From: Eubacterium sp. AF16-48
GTDB taxonomy: Bacteria; Bacillota; Clostridia; Lachnospirales; Lachnospiraceae
NCBI RefSeq assembly: GCF_003479405.1
Contig: NZ_QUHB01000007.1
Location: 104,161-168,160 of the forward strand
Reading direction: 5' to 3'
Length of the DNA: 64,000 nucleotides
Positions 52,888 through 61,567 of the stretch are shown here, in pieces. The position numbers and the translations under genes were made by a program. Within the stretch, counting starts at the first letter, position 1. Every line of letters starts with the position of its first letter. Below the pieces are notes generated by a model. It saw only the letters and a program-made list of their open reading frames with translations, made no database searches and was not told the origin of the DNA.

Positions 52888-53982
52888 CTATAAAATTCCG
52901 GCAAACCATAAAATCCATGCCACAATATAAACTAAAATACTGCAAACTACAGTGAGACCTACAGCCCATTTGCAGGCGGCGACTTTGTCCACAGGCAGGT
53001 CTCCCACAAATTTTCCTGTCTGGCCATTCATTGCAAAAATGTAATTATTGCCATTCCATGATGTTGTAAGCATCCACACCGGATACAGGGCATACTTTGC
53101 CTTGCCGTTTTTAAGTTGTATACTGGTGCTTTCAGGAACCACTGTTGCATATCCTGTAACCGTGTCAGCAAAAACATCCTCCGTTGATTGTTTCACACGC
53201 TCATTGGCACGTTCAATACTTTGTTCTGCTGTTACATCGTATTTATCTGCCATATAGCCTGCTAAGTAAGCTGTCTGGAAATCCACTGCATCCTCAAAAT
53301 TGTATGGTTCAATGGACTCCATTAAATCATCTGCCATTTTAGATGAGCCATCCACCGGAACTCTTTCAAATCCTATACTTCCACCTCTATGTACCATAAA
53401 ATGGCTGGTTTCCGTATAATCATATTCGCTGTCGCTCCAGGTTCTTACGGTAGTTGCCCTATATCTGATTTTGGCTTTGGCATCTGTATCAAAAAGCCAG
53501 AAAGGAACATATACACCCTTTATTTCCTCTATGTGATTCTGACTTTTAAATACCTTTGGTAAAAGACGCTTTCCTGACAAATGCTTTTCAAATCCTGCCT
53601 TTGCCGCCTTTTTATCCAGCTTAAAAGGAATAATGTAATCCGGTCGCAAGTCACCTTTAAACTGTCCCATAAGTACCACAGGGTTTCCACAAAACGGACA
53701 TGATGTTGCCGCCATGGTATCATCTCCCACAATTTCCCCACCACAGGAGTTACATACATAGCTATGAAGACCATCAGTTTCTCCATCCTGCCATTCTCCT
53801 CCTGCAGTAGTGTCCCAGGTCATATCATCTTCTGCTTCTTCCTTAAGTTCCTTATCGTATCCCTTAAGGGTATCCATTTCAAATTCCGTATCACAATACG
53901 GACACTTCATTTTCTGAACTGCGCTGTTAAATTCAATTGCCCCGCCACAGCAGGGACATTTATATTCCTGCATATCAGCCAT
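52888..53982 (-). CDS. Zinc-ribbon membrane protein (YdjG-like)
   Basis: 364 residues. Two N-terminal zinc ribbons (CPCCGG..CPYC at about 9-33 and CNSCGG..CPFC at about 77-99) are followed by a soluble domain with FWLFDTDAKAKIRYRATT and one C-terminal TM (about 340-362). The TFIIB-like ribbons are known in YdjG-type proteins; a role in RNA polymerase is not implied. It follows the SPFH gene by 11 bases. Confidence 0.85.
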   Translation of the reverse strand: MADMQEYKCPCCGGAIEFNSAVQKMKCPYCDTEFEMDTLKGYDKELKEEAEDDMTWDTTAGGEWQDGETDGLHSYVCNSCGGEIVGDDTMAATSCPFCGNPVVLMGQFKGDLRPDYIIPFKLDKKAAKAGFEKHLSGKRLLPKVFKSQNHIEEIKGVYVPFWLFDTDAKAKIRYRATTVRTWSDSEYDYTETSHFMVHRGGSIGFERVPVDGSSKMADDLMESIEPYNFEDAVDFQTAYLAGYMADKYDVTAEQSIERANERVKQSTEDVFADTVTGYATVVPESTSIQLKNGKAKYALYPVWMLTTSWNGNNYIFAMNGQTGKFVGDLPVDKVAACKWAVGLTVVCSILVYIVAWILWFAGIL

Positions 53983-53993
53983 AAACGTACCTC

Positions 53994-55400
53994 CTACTGT
54001 CTGTCATTTTCATCAAATATATCACCACATTCCGGACAGAATTTTGGTGGGTGAGCAGGGTCTTCAGGCTCCCATCCACACTTATCACAGCGATATAATG
54101 GTGCTCCCTCAGGTTTCTTCACTCCGCAATTCTGACAGAATTTTCCTTTGTTTACAGTTCCACAGGAACAGGTCCAGCCTTCATCAGCCGGCTTTTTAGC
54201 TCCACATTCAGGACAGAAGTTTCCTGTTGCCATTGCTCCGCAGGAACATTTCCATGCTCCACTTACAACCGGCTCCGGCTTCTTTGCTCCGCATTCAGGA
54301 CAGAAATTTCCATTAACTGTGGCTCCACATGAGCATTTCCAGCTGTTTTCTGCCTGTTGCTGTGACTGCTGTGCATTTTTCTGTGCTGCCTGCTGCTGTC
54401 CCATTGCATATAAATTTTCCGGATTCATTCCGCCGGCATTCATTGCCATGCCCATTCCCATAAATCCGGTCATTGCTCCGGCTTCATTAGATGCTGCTGC
54501 TCTCATGGCATCAGCCTGGGCACCAACCATAGCTGCCGCTCCCATAGATGGGTCACGCATAACTGCTGATCGTTGTAACTGCTTAATCATTTCAGCATCT
54601 TCATCCGGCAATGTAACACTGCCAAGGGCAATACTTACTACCTTTAATCCTCTAAGCTCACCCCATTTAGCTGAAAGAGCTGTATTCATTGCCTCCTCTA
54701 ACTCTGTATTGTGGGTAACTATCTGGTTTGGTCTAAGTTCCAAATCTGACAATTTTCCAAATGCCGGCTGTAATGCACTAATAAATTCGCTTTTAAGCTG
54801 TCCCTCTAATTCTTCCCGTCTGTATTCACTGCTTACATTTCCGCATACATTTGTATAAAATAATAACGGGTCTGCTATTTTGTATGAATATACTCCTGAA
54901 CATCTTACGGAAACGTCCACATCTAATCCGATTTTAGAATCAACTACCCTAAAAGGTATCGGATTTGGCGTTCCAAACTTATTATCAATTAATTCCTTAG
55001 TGTTAAAATAGTAAACTCTCTGGTCTTTTCCGGTGTCTCCACCGTATGTAAATCTCTTTCCTACTGTTTTAAAGGTTTCCTTAATTCCTTCTCCTAAACT
55101 TCCTGAGAAAATACTAGGTTCCGTAGATGAATCATAGGTAAATTCTCCCGGTTCAGCACATACTTCTACGATTTTTCCCTGTTCCACAATAATCATACAC
55201 TGTCCATCTGCCACAGCTATTCCGGAACCATTTGAAATAATGTTATCATTTCCCTTTGTATTAGATGAGCGACCTGTAATTTGTTTTTGTCCTCTCACCA
55301 TTAATACTTCCTTGTCTATAGCTTCACAATAGAAAAACTCCTTCCACTGATCAGCAAGTGTTCCCCCGAGTGCTCCCACTCCCGCTTTAATAAGTCCCAT
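53994..55400 (-). CDS. SPFH-domain protein with four C-terminal zinc ribbons (YdjI-like)
   Basis: 468 residues. The SPFH/virion-core-like domain (about 1-290) includes EFFYCEAIDKEVLMVRG and YSYKIADPLLFYTNV. An Ala/Met/Gly- and Gln-rich linker (about 290-350) leads to tandem zinc ribbons: three near-identical WKCSCG..NFCPECGAKKP units and a final RCDKCG..FCPECGD. Bacillus YdjI is needed to recruit PspA to the membrane. First gene of the three-gene unit. Confidence 0.88.
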   Translation of the reverse strand: MGLIKAGVGALGGTLADQWKEFFYCEAIDKEVLMVRGQKQITGRSSNTKGNDNIISNGSGIAVADGQCMIIVEQGKIVEVCAEPGEFTYDSSTEPSIFSGSLGEGIKETFKTVGKRFTYGGDTGKDQRVYYFNTKELIDNKFGTPNPIPFRVVDSKIGLDVDVSVRCSGVYSYKIADPLLFYTNVCGNVSSEYRREELEGQLKSEFISALQPAFGKLSDLELRPNQIVTHNTELEEAMNTALSAKWGELRGLKVVSIALGSVTLPDEDAEMIKQLQRSAVMRDPSMGAAAMVGAQADAMRAAASNEAGAMTGFMGMGMAMNAGGMNPENLYAMGQQQAAQKNAQQSQQQAENSWKCSCGATVNGNFCPECGAKKPEPVVSGAWKCSCGAMATGNFCPECGAKKPADEGWTCSCGTVNKGKFCQNCGVKKPEGAPLYRCDKCGWEPEDPAHPPKFCPECGDIFDENDRQ

Positions 55401-55519
55401 AATGAACTCCTTTCCTTTTTATTATATTTTTATAGATGCCTATCATATCATTCCCCATTAACTACTCACATTATAATATGACGTTTTAAAATATACATTA
55501 CCCAAAAGAGTAGTGTTTT

Positions 55520-55528
55520 TTCGACAAA
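55520..55528 (-). promoter_or_regulatory. Candidate 0A box upstream of the ydjI-like operon
   Basis: The minus strand reads TTTGTCGAA, matching the Spo0A-binding core TTTGTCGAA, about 120 bases upstream of the SPFH start. A single 9-base match can occur by chance. The rest of 55401-55572 is AT-rich with nothing else recognised. Confidence 0.35.
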
Positions 55529-55572
55529 TAATGATTTAAATCATATTATATTTTCCATATTATACCATGTAG

Positions 55573-55612
55573 TAAAAAAAGCAGAGCCAATCCTTGTGAT
55601 GCCCTGCTTTTA
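55573..55612 (-). terminator. Rho-independent terminator
   Basis: On the minus strand AGCAGGGC pairs with GCTCTGCT (mismatched centre), followed by TTTTTT; 23 bases after the stop of the 129-residue protein gene. Confidence 0.8.
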
Positions 55613-55634
55613 ACAAACTTATATTTAACTTAAT

Positions 55635-56024
55635 TTACATTAGACGACCATTTCTTCTTCGTCTTCTTCTGTACATTTCGTTTAATAAAAGAACTGTTAT
55701 TATATCCTTTAACCATGTGTCATCCGGATACTTAGTGCATTCATCACCAACACAGTTTTCTTCGTCTTTTTTGATTTCATTGAATATGTTTTGGACGATT
55801 CTTGAAATTCCCAGTTTATCCGGATATTCATCGTACATCATACTCCCTGCAAATTCCTGACGGTTACATTCTTTTTCCACTAATTCCTGTAGTTTTGAAA
55901 AAGTCATTGGATACATTTCCCTTACATAGTCCATATCTCTATCCTCTGACATTCCCCACTGTCCATAGTATAATCCTGAAATTGCATTTCCCTGAACGTA
56001 AAATGGTATATATCTGTAATCCAT
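55635..56024 (-). CDS. Hypothetical protein with Arg-rich tail
   Basis: 129 residues, soluble. The N-terminus is aromatic (MDYRYIPFYVQGNAISGLYY), the central part is acidic and helical (KLQELVEKECNRQ), and the protein ends RRRRRRNGRLM after a hydrophobic helix (WLKDIITVLLLNEMY). Conserved-looking but not assigned; the Arg-run end resembles small spore- or coat-associated proteins of Clostridia, which is only a guess. Confidence 0.7.
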   Translation of the reverse strand: MDYRYIPFYVQGNAISGLYYGQWGMSEDRDMDYVREMYPMTFSKLQELVEKECNRQEFAGSMMYDEYPDKLGISRIVQNIFNEIKKDEENCVGDECTKYPDDTWLKDIITVLLLNEMYRRRRRRNGRLM

Positions 56025-56092
56025 ACACTATTACCTGATAGTTTATCATTTTATACTATTCAAAAGTTATTTTTTTGCTACATAAACTATAA

Positions 56093-56195
56093 CATATGAA
56101 ACACATCAGGTGTTTCATATGCGTACCTAACCAGCCCCAAAGGGGCGTGCTCTGCGAAACAGAGTTATGAAACGGTAATCCTATACCGTTCCATA
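56093..56195 (-). ncRNA. Cluster of four hairpins downstream of comEB
   Basis: Four adjacent stem-loops fill the spacer: CATATGAAACAC/GTGTTTCATATG (12 bp perfect, 56093-56121), GCCCC-AAA-GGGGC (56134-56146), CTCTG-CGAAA-CAGAG (56150-56164), and TATGAAACGGTA/TACCGTTCCATA (56166-56195, one mismatch). None has a poly-T tract directly after it. I know no family with this layout; it could be a structured RNA, a 3'-UTR element or a repeat-derived unit. Confidence 0.45.
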
Positions 56196-56197
56196 AG

Positions 56198-56686
56198 TCA
56201 TAGCCTTATAACTATTTCTTTTCCTGATTTTTCATAAGGAACAAATTCCACTCCCGAAGCCTTAAGCATTCGCTTTGATGCCTTAACTGACGGCGTATCT
56301 GCATATTTATCATCTGCGTAAATAACTTTCTTGATTCCGCACTGAATAATTGCCTTGGCACATTCATTACATGGAAACAATGTAACGTATATTTTTGCTC
56401 CCTCTAAGCTTCCGCCACGATAATTAAGTATGGCGTTTAACTCACTATGAGTGGTGTAAAAATATTTATTATTATATGGGTCTTCACTTTCCCTGTTCCA
56501 TGGAAAATCATCATCATTGCATCCTATAGGCATTCCATTGTAACCAATTGATAATATTTTGTTATCTGTACTTACAATACATGCTCCAACCTGTGTTCCG
56601 GGATCCTTAGAACGCATTGCCGCTAAAAAAGCCACGCCCATAAAATATTCGTCCCAAGATATGTAATCCTGTCTTTTATTTCCCAT
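56198..56686 (-). CDS. comEB: Deoxycytidylate deaminase (ComEB-like)
   Basis: 162 residues from the ATG at 56686 (AAAGGAG upstream; the longer frame has no ribosome site). Zinc-dependent deaminase fold: THSELNAILNY carries the zinc His and the catalytic Glu, FPCNECAKAIIQCG the two zinc Cys. SKDPGTQVGACIV is the family N-terminal motif. It converts dCMP to dUMP for thymidylate synthesis. Confidence 0.94.
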   Translation of the reverse strand: MGNKRQDYISWDEYFMGVAFLAAMRSKDPGTQVGACIVSTDNKILSIGYNGMPIGCNDDDFPWNRESEDPYNNKYFYTTHSELNAILNYRGGSLEGAKIYVTLFPCNECAKAIIQCGIKKVIYADDKYADTPSVKASKRMLKASGVEFVPYEKSGKEIVIRL

Positions 56687-56723
56687 TTTAGCTCCTTTCC
56701 ATATCTTCACAGTATTTTTCAAC

Positions 56724-56764
56724 AAAACCCATTGTCCATCGGTTAAACCTTGGCAATGGGTTTT
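56724..56764 (-). terminator. Terminator of upp
   Basis: 11-bp stem AAAACCCATTG / CAATGGGTTTT on the minus strand with a 19-base loop, followed by GTTG and a T-rich stretch. It overlaps the leader of comEB. Confidence 0.8.
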
Positions 56765-56773
56765 ATATTATTT

Positions 56774-57403
56774 TTATTTTGTTCCAAAAATACGGTCTCC
56801 CGCATCTCCTAATCCCGGAATAATGTATTTATGCTCATTTAATCTTTCATCTAATGCACCAATGTACATATCCACATCCGGATGTGCTTCCTGCATAGCT
56901 TTTACTCCCTCAGGGGCAGCAATAATACACATAAGGGTAATATTTTTAACTCCCTTATCCTTAAGCATCTGTATTGCAGCTACTGAAGAACCTCCTGTAG
57001 CTAACATAGGATCAACCACAAATACTTCTCTCTTATCACAGTCTTCAGGCAGCTTGCAGTAATACTCGTGAGGCAATGCCGTAACCGGGTCTCTGTATAA
57101 TCCGATATGACCTACCTTTGCTGATGGAATCATTGCAAGCATTCCGTCAACCATACCAAGTCCTGCTCTTAAAATCGGAACGATTGCCAACTTCTTTCCA
57201 CCTAACTGCTTAACTGTTGTTTCACATATAGGTGTCTTAATTTTAACATCTTCTAATTCTAAGTCTCTTGTTGCTTCATAAGTCATAAGCATTGCTATTT
57301 CACTTATTAACTGTCTGAAATCCTTTGTTCCTGTTTCTTCTTTTCTAATAATACCTATTTTGTGCTGAATCAATGGATGATCCATTACTACTGTCTTTGC
57401 CAT
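56774..57403 (-). CDS. upp: Uracil phosphoribosyltransferase
   Basis: 209 residues, the standard length. PRPP-binding loop [20 protein letters not shown] (about 127-146), [10 protein letters not shown] and the C-terminal uracil site [17 protein letters not shown]. It salvages uracil to UMP in the cytosol. It follows the phosphatase-like gene by 30 bases. Confidence 0.98.
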   Translation of the reverse strand: MAKTVVMDHPLIQHKIGIIRKEETGTKDFRQLISEIAMLMTYEATRDLELEDVKIKTPICETTVKQLGGKKLAIVPILRAGLGMVDGMLAMIPSAKVGHIGLYRDPVTALPHEYYCKLPEDCDKREVFVVDPMLATGGSSVAAIQMLKDKGVKNITLMCIIAAPEGVKAMQEAHPDVDMYIGALDERLNEHKYIIPGLGDAGDRIFGTK

Positions 57404-57433
57404 GACATTTCCTCCGTATCTTATTATATTTAT

Positions 57434-57886
57434 TTATGCCTTAATACCTTTAAGTTTATTCGCAAGCTTCTTTATAACCTCGTCTAAAGTCTCGTACAAT
57501 TTTGCATAATCTGCAAGTTCTCCCCCGTCCGGATTAGTTATACTTCCATCTTCGTTTATATATTCCTTCAATGTATAAACATTTTCAGCCTCTGTATAAT
57601 CATCATATACCGTCTGCTTTTTGGTTGCATCAAGAACCAATACAAGTACATCTCCTCCAAAATCTTCCGATTCAAGCTGCTTGGAACTTCTGTTTATTTC
57701 AAGTCCCTTTGAAGCCGCAATGGCTACAGTTTTCGGATTCATAGGTTCCGGAAAAAGAACCGCCAATCCTCTTGAATCTATGTCCACTCTTTCAAGGGGA
57801 AGATAATGATTTAGAAGCGATGCCGCCAATGGTCCTGTTGACGTATCCGTTTCAGTTACGAACAATATTCTTGAAAATTCTAGCAT
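57434..57886 (-). CDS. Low-molecular-weight phosphatase-like protein lacking catalytic residues
   Basis: 150 residues from the ATG at 57886 (GGGAGG upstream). The fold is that of low-molecular-weight protein-tyrosine phosphatases: strand ILFVTETDTSTGPLAASLL, then VDIDSRGL and a conserved region around VLVLDATKK. In active enzymes the loop is CxGNxCRSP; here it reads TETDTSTGP, so the nucleophile Cys and the Arg are both gone. Genes for this family commonly follow sua5 in Firmicutes, as here. Probably non-enzymatic. Confidence 0.75.
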   Translation of the reverse strand: MLEFSRILFVTETDTSTGPLAASLLNHYLPLERVDIDSRGLAVLFPEPMNPKTVAIAASKGLEINRSSKQLESEDFGGDVLVLVLDATKKQTVYDDYTEAENVYTLKEYINEDGSITNPDGGELADYAKLYETLDEVIKKLANKLKGIKA

Positions 57887-57911
57887 CTTACCTCCCAACT
57901 GTTACAAACAA

Positions 57912-58991
57912 TTATACATCTATAATGTTGTAACCTGCTGCTTTTGTAAGTCTGTTCATAATTGCCCATCCAACATTATGTTGTGAAAATGCCTCGCCAA
58001 AAATAAATTTTGTGTCTGCCTTATCAAAATCCCTAAGGGTTTTAAAAAGCATATTGGCAATAGTCTCAGGCTTATCCAAATTCCCCAGTGATACTACCAT
58101 TATGTCTTTATTAAGCTTTCCCTGATACAGATTAAGGTGTTGGTCAACCGTTATCACTCCGGTTTTAAAACCTTTATCTGCTTTTTCATTTGCAAGCATA
58201 ATTATTTTATCTGCCACCTTTTCAGTAGTACCTCTATAAATACTGTAATCTGCTTCCGGTGCATAATGTCTGTATTTCATTCCCGGTGCTTTTGGTTTAA
58301 AATCAGCCGTAGGCTTCGATAATATAGCCTTGTCCACACCAACCTCGCCTATTACATCCTTAATCATTTCGTATGTAATAAACCCCGGTCTTAAAATCAT
58401 AGGTGTCTTAGATGTAACATCTATAATCGTAGATTCCAATCCCATTCCTACCATTCCGCCATCAATAATCATGTCAATTCTTCCATCTAAATCATCAATA
58501 ACATGTTCTCCCATAGTAGGGCTTGGCTTTCCTGATAAATTTGCACTAGGTGCTGCTATGCTGACACCTGATTTTTCAATTAATTCCAGTGCAATAGGAT
58601 GATTAGGGAATCTCACTGCTACCGTATCAAGTCCTCCTGTGGTTCCCTTGGGTACTAACCCGCTTTTATTAAATATAAGTGTCATAGGTCCCGGCCAAAA
58701 AGCATCCATAAGCTTCTTTGCCACCTCCGGCACCTGTGTAACAATGTCATCAAGCATATTAAGATTTGATATATGAACTATTAAAGGATTGTCTGACGGT
58801 CTTCCTTTTGCCTCATAAACCTTCTTTGCTGCCTCTTCATCTAAAGCATTGGCTCCCAATCCGTAAACAGTCTCCGTTGGGAAGGCAACCAGTCCGCCAT
58901 TTCTGATAATTTCTCCTGCCTTTTCTAACTGACTAACAGCAAAATCATCTTTTAAGTTATCTTTATCTATCTTTACAATTATAGTCTTCAT
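57912..58991 (-). CDS. tsaC: Threonylcarbamoyl-AMP synthase (Sua5/YwlC)
   Basis: 359 residues from the ATG at 58991 (GAGG upstream). The N-terminal YrdC domain (about 10-200; GLVAFPTETVYGLGANA, KGRPSDNPLIVHI, APSANLSGKPSPT) makes threonylcarbamoyl-AMP for t6A37 in tRNA. The C-terminal Sua5 domain (about 225-355) identifies the long Sua5 form. First gene of the sua5-phosphatase-like-upp row. Confidence 0.96.
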   Translation of the reverse strand: MKTIIVKIDKDNLKDDFAVSQLEKAGEIIRNGGLVAFPTETVYGLGANALDEEAAKKVYEAKGRPSDNPLIVHISNLNMLDDIVTQVPEVAKKLMDAFWPGPMTLIFNKSGLVPKGTTGGLDTVAVRFPNHPIALELIEKSGVSIAAPSANLSGKPSPTMGEHVIDDLDGRIDMIIDGGMVGMGLESTIIDVTSKTPMILRPGFITYEMIKDVIGEVGVDKAILSKPTADFKPKAPGMKYRHYAPEADYSIYRGTTEKVADKIIMLANEKADKGFKTGVITVDQHLNLYQGKLNKDIMVVSLGNLDKPETIANMLFKTLRDFDKADTKFIFGEAFSQHNVGWAIMNRLTKAAGYNIIDV

Positions 58992-59091
58992 CTTGCGCCT
59001 CACCTGACATATACTTGTTATATTTTATCATATGTACCTTCAAAATACAATGTTAGCCCATATTAACCTGTCCCTATTTTTCCCTATACAT

Positions 59092-59666
59092 CTACTTGGT
59101 TTCTGTCATTTCGCTAAAATAATCCATAATTCCCCTGCAAAGTATATCTCCTAACTGTTTTTGATAATCACTGTTGGTTAGATTATCTGCTTCTTCAGGG
59201 TTACTTAAAAAACCACACTCTACAATGATTCCCGGACATTTTGAATTTATCAGCATATAATAACTGTCATTAGGCTTTTCGTTTTTTGCCTTCTCCGTAT
59301 TAATATCCTTATTGAATTTTTCCTGCATTATTTTTGCCAATTTCATACTTTGGGCAGATTTCTGATAATAAAATACCTGGGCACCATGAACTGATTGACC
59401 TGTGAAGCTGTTTTGGTGAACACTTATTAACACACATTTATTGTTATTATCATAAGCCTTATTTATTATGCTACACCTTCCGTTTAAATCACCGATTTTT
59501 GAAAATCTGCCATTTTCCTTTAATGATGTATCCGTATCTCGTGTCATAACAACATTAATACCTTTTTTCTGTAATATATCCCGAAGCTGTAACGCAATGG
59601 CAAGATTAACGTCTTTTTCTTTAGCATTATTTATTCCTACTTTTCCCGGGTCTTCTCCCCCATGTG
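59092..59666 (-). pseudogene. N-acetylmuramoyl-L-alanine amidase, 3' part, split by serine-recombinase element
   Basis: About 191 codons of an Amidase_3 (CwlD/LytC-type) domain beginning at HGGEDPGKVGINNAKEKD, whose His is the first zinc ligand. The later Glu (VNLAIALQLRD segment), ISVHQNSF His and IIVECGFLSNPEEA Glu are intact. The preceding IVIDPG strand and any signal peptide are missing; upstream bases belong to the mobile element. The ATG at 59706 lies in element DNA. The 5' half should be beyond the other end of the element, outside the window. Confidence 0.85.
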
Positions 59667-59736
59667 CTGATTGTAGTTTACGCAAATTGTGATATGTATT
59701 CCCCAATATATATGGGGAGTTAGAAATGTATTGAGA

Positions 59737-61365
59737 TTAGATAGCCTTTTTCTCCAAGTCCTCACAGTAAACGCTTGAAAATAAATGTTCCAGTTCATTT
59801 CCGAAGTTGTATGAGATTTTAAGTTTGTGGTTTTCATAAACTGTTATCTGGTCTATCATTTCCACAATAATATCTCTGTCTAATTCTTCAATGTCTTTCA
59901 GTTCCAACAACCGCCTTAACCACGGTGTTTCAAAAACATCTTCTGTTACACTTTCCTTTTTCTTTTCTTCCAGCGTTTCAATCTGTTTGGAGTAAAGCGT
60001 TTCTTTTTGTTGATAGTCCTCTCGATAAGAAAGAAATTCTTCTTTAGAAATCAGTTCGTCTTTGTAATCTTCATAAATTGACTTTTTCAACTTCTTCACT
60101 CTTTCAAGCTCTGCTTTTAACTTTGTCAGTTCTATGTCTGTTGATTTTCTGATTTTTATTGCTGTGAAAGATTGTGATTTTACAAGTTCCTGCAAGTTCT
60201 CTACATTGCGGATAATCTGCTTTAAATCTCCCAGCACAATATCATTCAATACTTGAAACGGGAGCGTGTGCGGAGTGCAATAATCTTTTCCACTTCTTTT
60301 GTAAGTTCCACAATAAAATGAATAGGACTTACTTCCGTCAGCACGTCGCCAGAAATTTTTCATCATTGCCCGACCACAATCGCCACACTTGATAAAACCT
60401 GCAAAGATATTTTTATTTGTTTCTAAATCAATATCCCTATGTTTTTTCGTCAGCAGTTTTTGTACCTTATCCCACAGTTGACGGTCTATAATCGGTTCAT
60501 GTGTATTTTCAACCCTTATCCAGTTTGCTTTCTCAACTGGACGCTGTTTGCTTCTCATACGTTGATGTTTCTTTCCTTGTACCATATTTCCAATATAAAG
60601 CTCATTTTGTAACATCACTTTAATCGTGGAATACGTCCAATAAGAAGTTTTCTCTAAACGATTGCAATTTTTGTAATTTTCGCCGTTGAGCTTTTTATAT
60701 TCCGACGGACAAAGGATACCCTCTGCATTTAGTATTTTGGCAATGCTTTGTTTTCCTATTCCTTGTGCATACATAGTAAATACTCTTTTTACAACTTCGG
60801 ACGCATATTCATCAATCACAAGTTTATTTTTATTTGCAGGAGATTTCTTATAACCATAACTTGTAAAAGCTCCGATAAATTCTCCTGCTTTCTGCTTTGA
60901 TTTTACAGTCGCTTGAATTTTATTAGAAATATCTCTGGCATACTGTTCGTTGAATATATTTTTAATAGGAAGTAACATATCGTATGCCTGCTTCATACTA
61001 TCAATATTATCTGTTACAGAAATAAAACGAACATTAAGCTCTGGAAATATTCTTTCCAAATATCGCCCCGTATCAATGTAATCTCGTCCGAAACGGGAAA
61101 GGTCTTTTACAACAACACAATTTACCTTGTTATCTTCAATGTCAGCAATCATTCTATGAAAGTCTGGTCTATTGAAATTCGTTCCCGTAAAACCGTCATC
61201 AATATAAACATCATATAAGATAAAGTCATCATGCTTGTTCACATATTCTGTTAAAAGTTTTCTCTGATTTCCTACACTATCGCTTTCTTCCTTATCTCCG
61301 TCCTCTCGTGATAATCTGATATAAATAGCCACGTTAAATAAGTTTGAACCTTTTTGATAAATCAT
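59737..61365 (-). CDS. tndX: Large serine recombinase (TndX-like)
   Basis: 542 residues, close to TndX of Tn5397. The N-terminal resolvase domain (about 10-150) has catalytic Ser in YIRLSREDG, plus DDGFTGTNFNRPDF and VVVKDLSRFGRDY. A Recombinase domain follows (about 165-270), then a zinc ribbon (CGDCG..YCGTYK..C, about 330-360) and a C-terminal coiled coil (about 395-470). It excises and integrates the element through a circular intermediate, usually at GA dinucleotides. It lies right beside the element end that splits the amidase gene. Confidence 0.95.
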   Translation of the reverse strand: MIYQKGSNLFNVAIYIRLSREDGDKEESDSVGNQRKLLTEYVNKHDDFILYDVYIDDGFTGTNFNRPDFHRMIADIEDNKVNCVVVKDLSRFGRDYIDTGRYLERIFPELNVRFISVTDNIDSMKQAYDMLLPIKNIFNEQYARDISNKIQATVKSKQKAGEFIGAFTSYGYKKSPANKNKLVIDEYASEVVKRVFTMYAQGIGKQSIAKILNAEGILCPSEYKKLNGENYKNCNRLEKTSYWTYSTIKVMLQNELYIGNMVQGKKHQRMRSKQRPVEKANWIRVENTHEPIIDRQLWDKVQKLLTKKHRDIDLETNKNIFAGFIKCGDCGRAMMKNFWRRADGSKSYSFYCGTYKRSGKDYCTPHTLPFQVLNDIVLGDLKQIIRNVENLQELVKSQSFTAIKIRKSTDIELTKLKAELERVKKLKKSIYEDYKDELISKEEFLSYREDYQQKETLYSKQIETLEEKKKESVTEDVFETPWLRRLLELKDIEELDRDIIVEMIDQITVYENHKLKISYNFGNELEHLFSSVYCEDLEKKAI

Positions 61366-61383
61366 TTTTCCACCTATTCAACT

Positions 61384-61420
61384 GCCGTACCTATGATAAT
61401 ATTATACCATAAAGTACGGC
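61384..61420 (-). promoter_or_regulatory. Extended -10 promoter of tndX within an inverted repeat
   Basis: On the minus strand TGGTATAAT (extended -10; TATAAT is 61401-61406) lies between perfect arms GCCGTAC (61384-61390) and GTACGGC (61414-61420). The arms could be a repressor or recombinase site that controls tndX. Confidence 0.6.
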
Positions 61421-61444
61421 TTCTTTCCATTGTTTTCAAGGGTT

Positions 61445-61567
61445 TTACCCTCTTGATAGTCCTTTTTTTACATGAGATTTCACGATACGGACAAGCAATT
61501 CCTCTACGGAAAATTTACCTAAAAATTCCCGTTCTACGATATATTGTGCAGGTTCTTTTTTAGCCAA
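61445..61567 (-). CDS. Transposon-encoded small protein, TnpW family
   Basis: 40 residues with a TTG start and GGGGG 8 bases upstream. The sequence AKKEPAQYIVEREFLGKFSV followed by EELLVRIVKSH matches the TnpW pattern found next to recombinase genes of Clostridia transposons. Role unknown, perhaps regulation of the recombinase. Confidence 0.75.
   Translation of the reverse strand: MAKKEPAQYIVEREFLGKFSVEELLVRIVKSHVKKGLSRG

Noticed and set aside
54148..54858. 236-codon plus-strand open frame opposite the SPFH gene
   Set aside because: It is the mirror of the repeated zinc-ribbon and Ala/Met-rich coding sequence; no ribosome site, and its composition is a by-product of the minus-strand gene.
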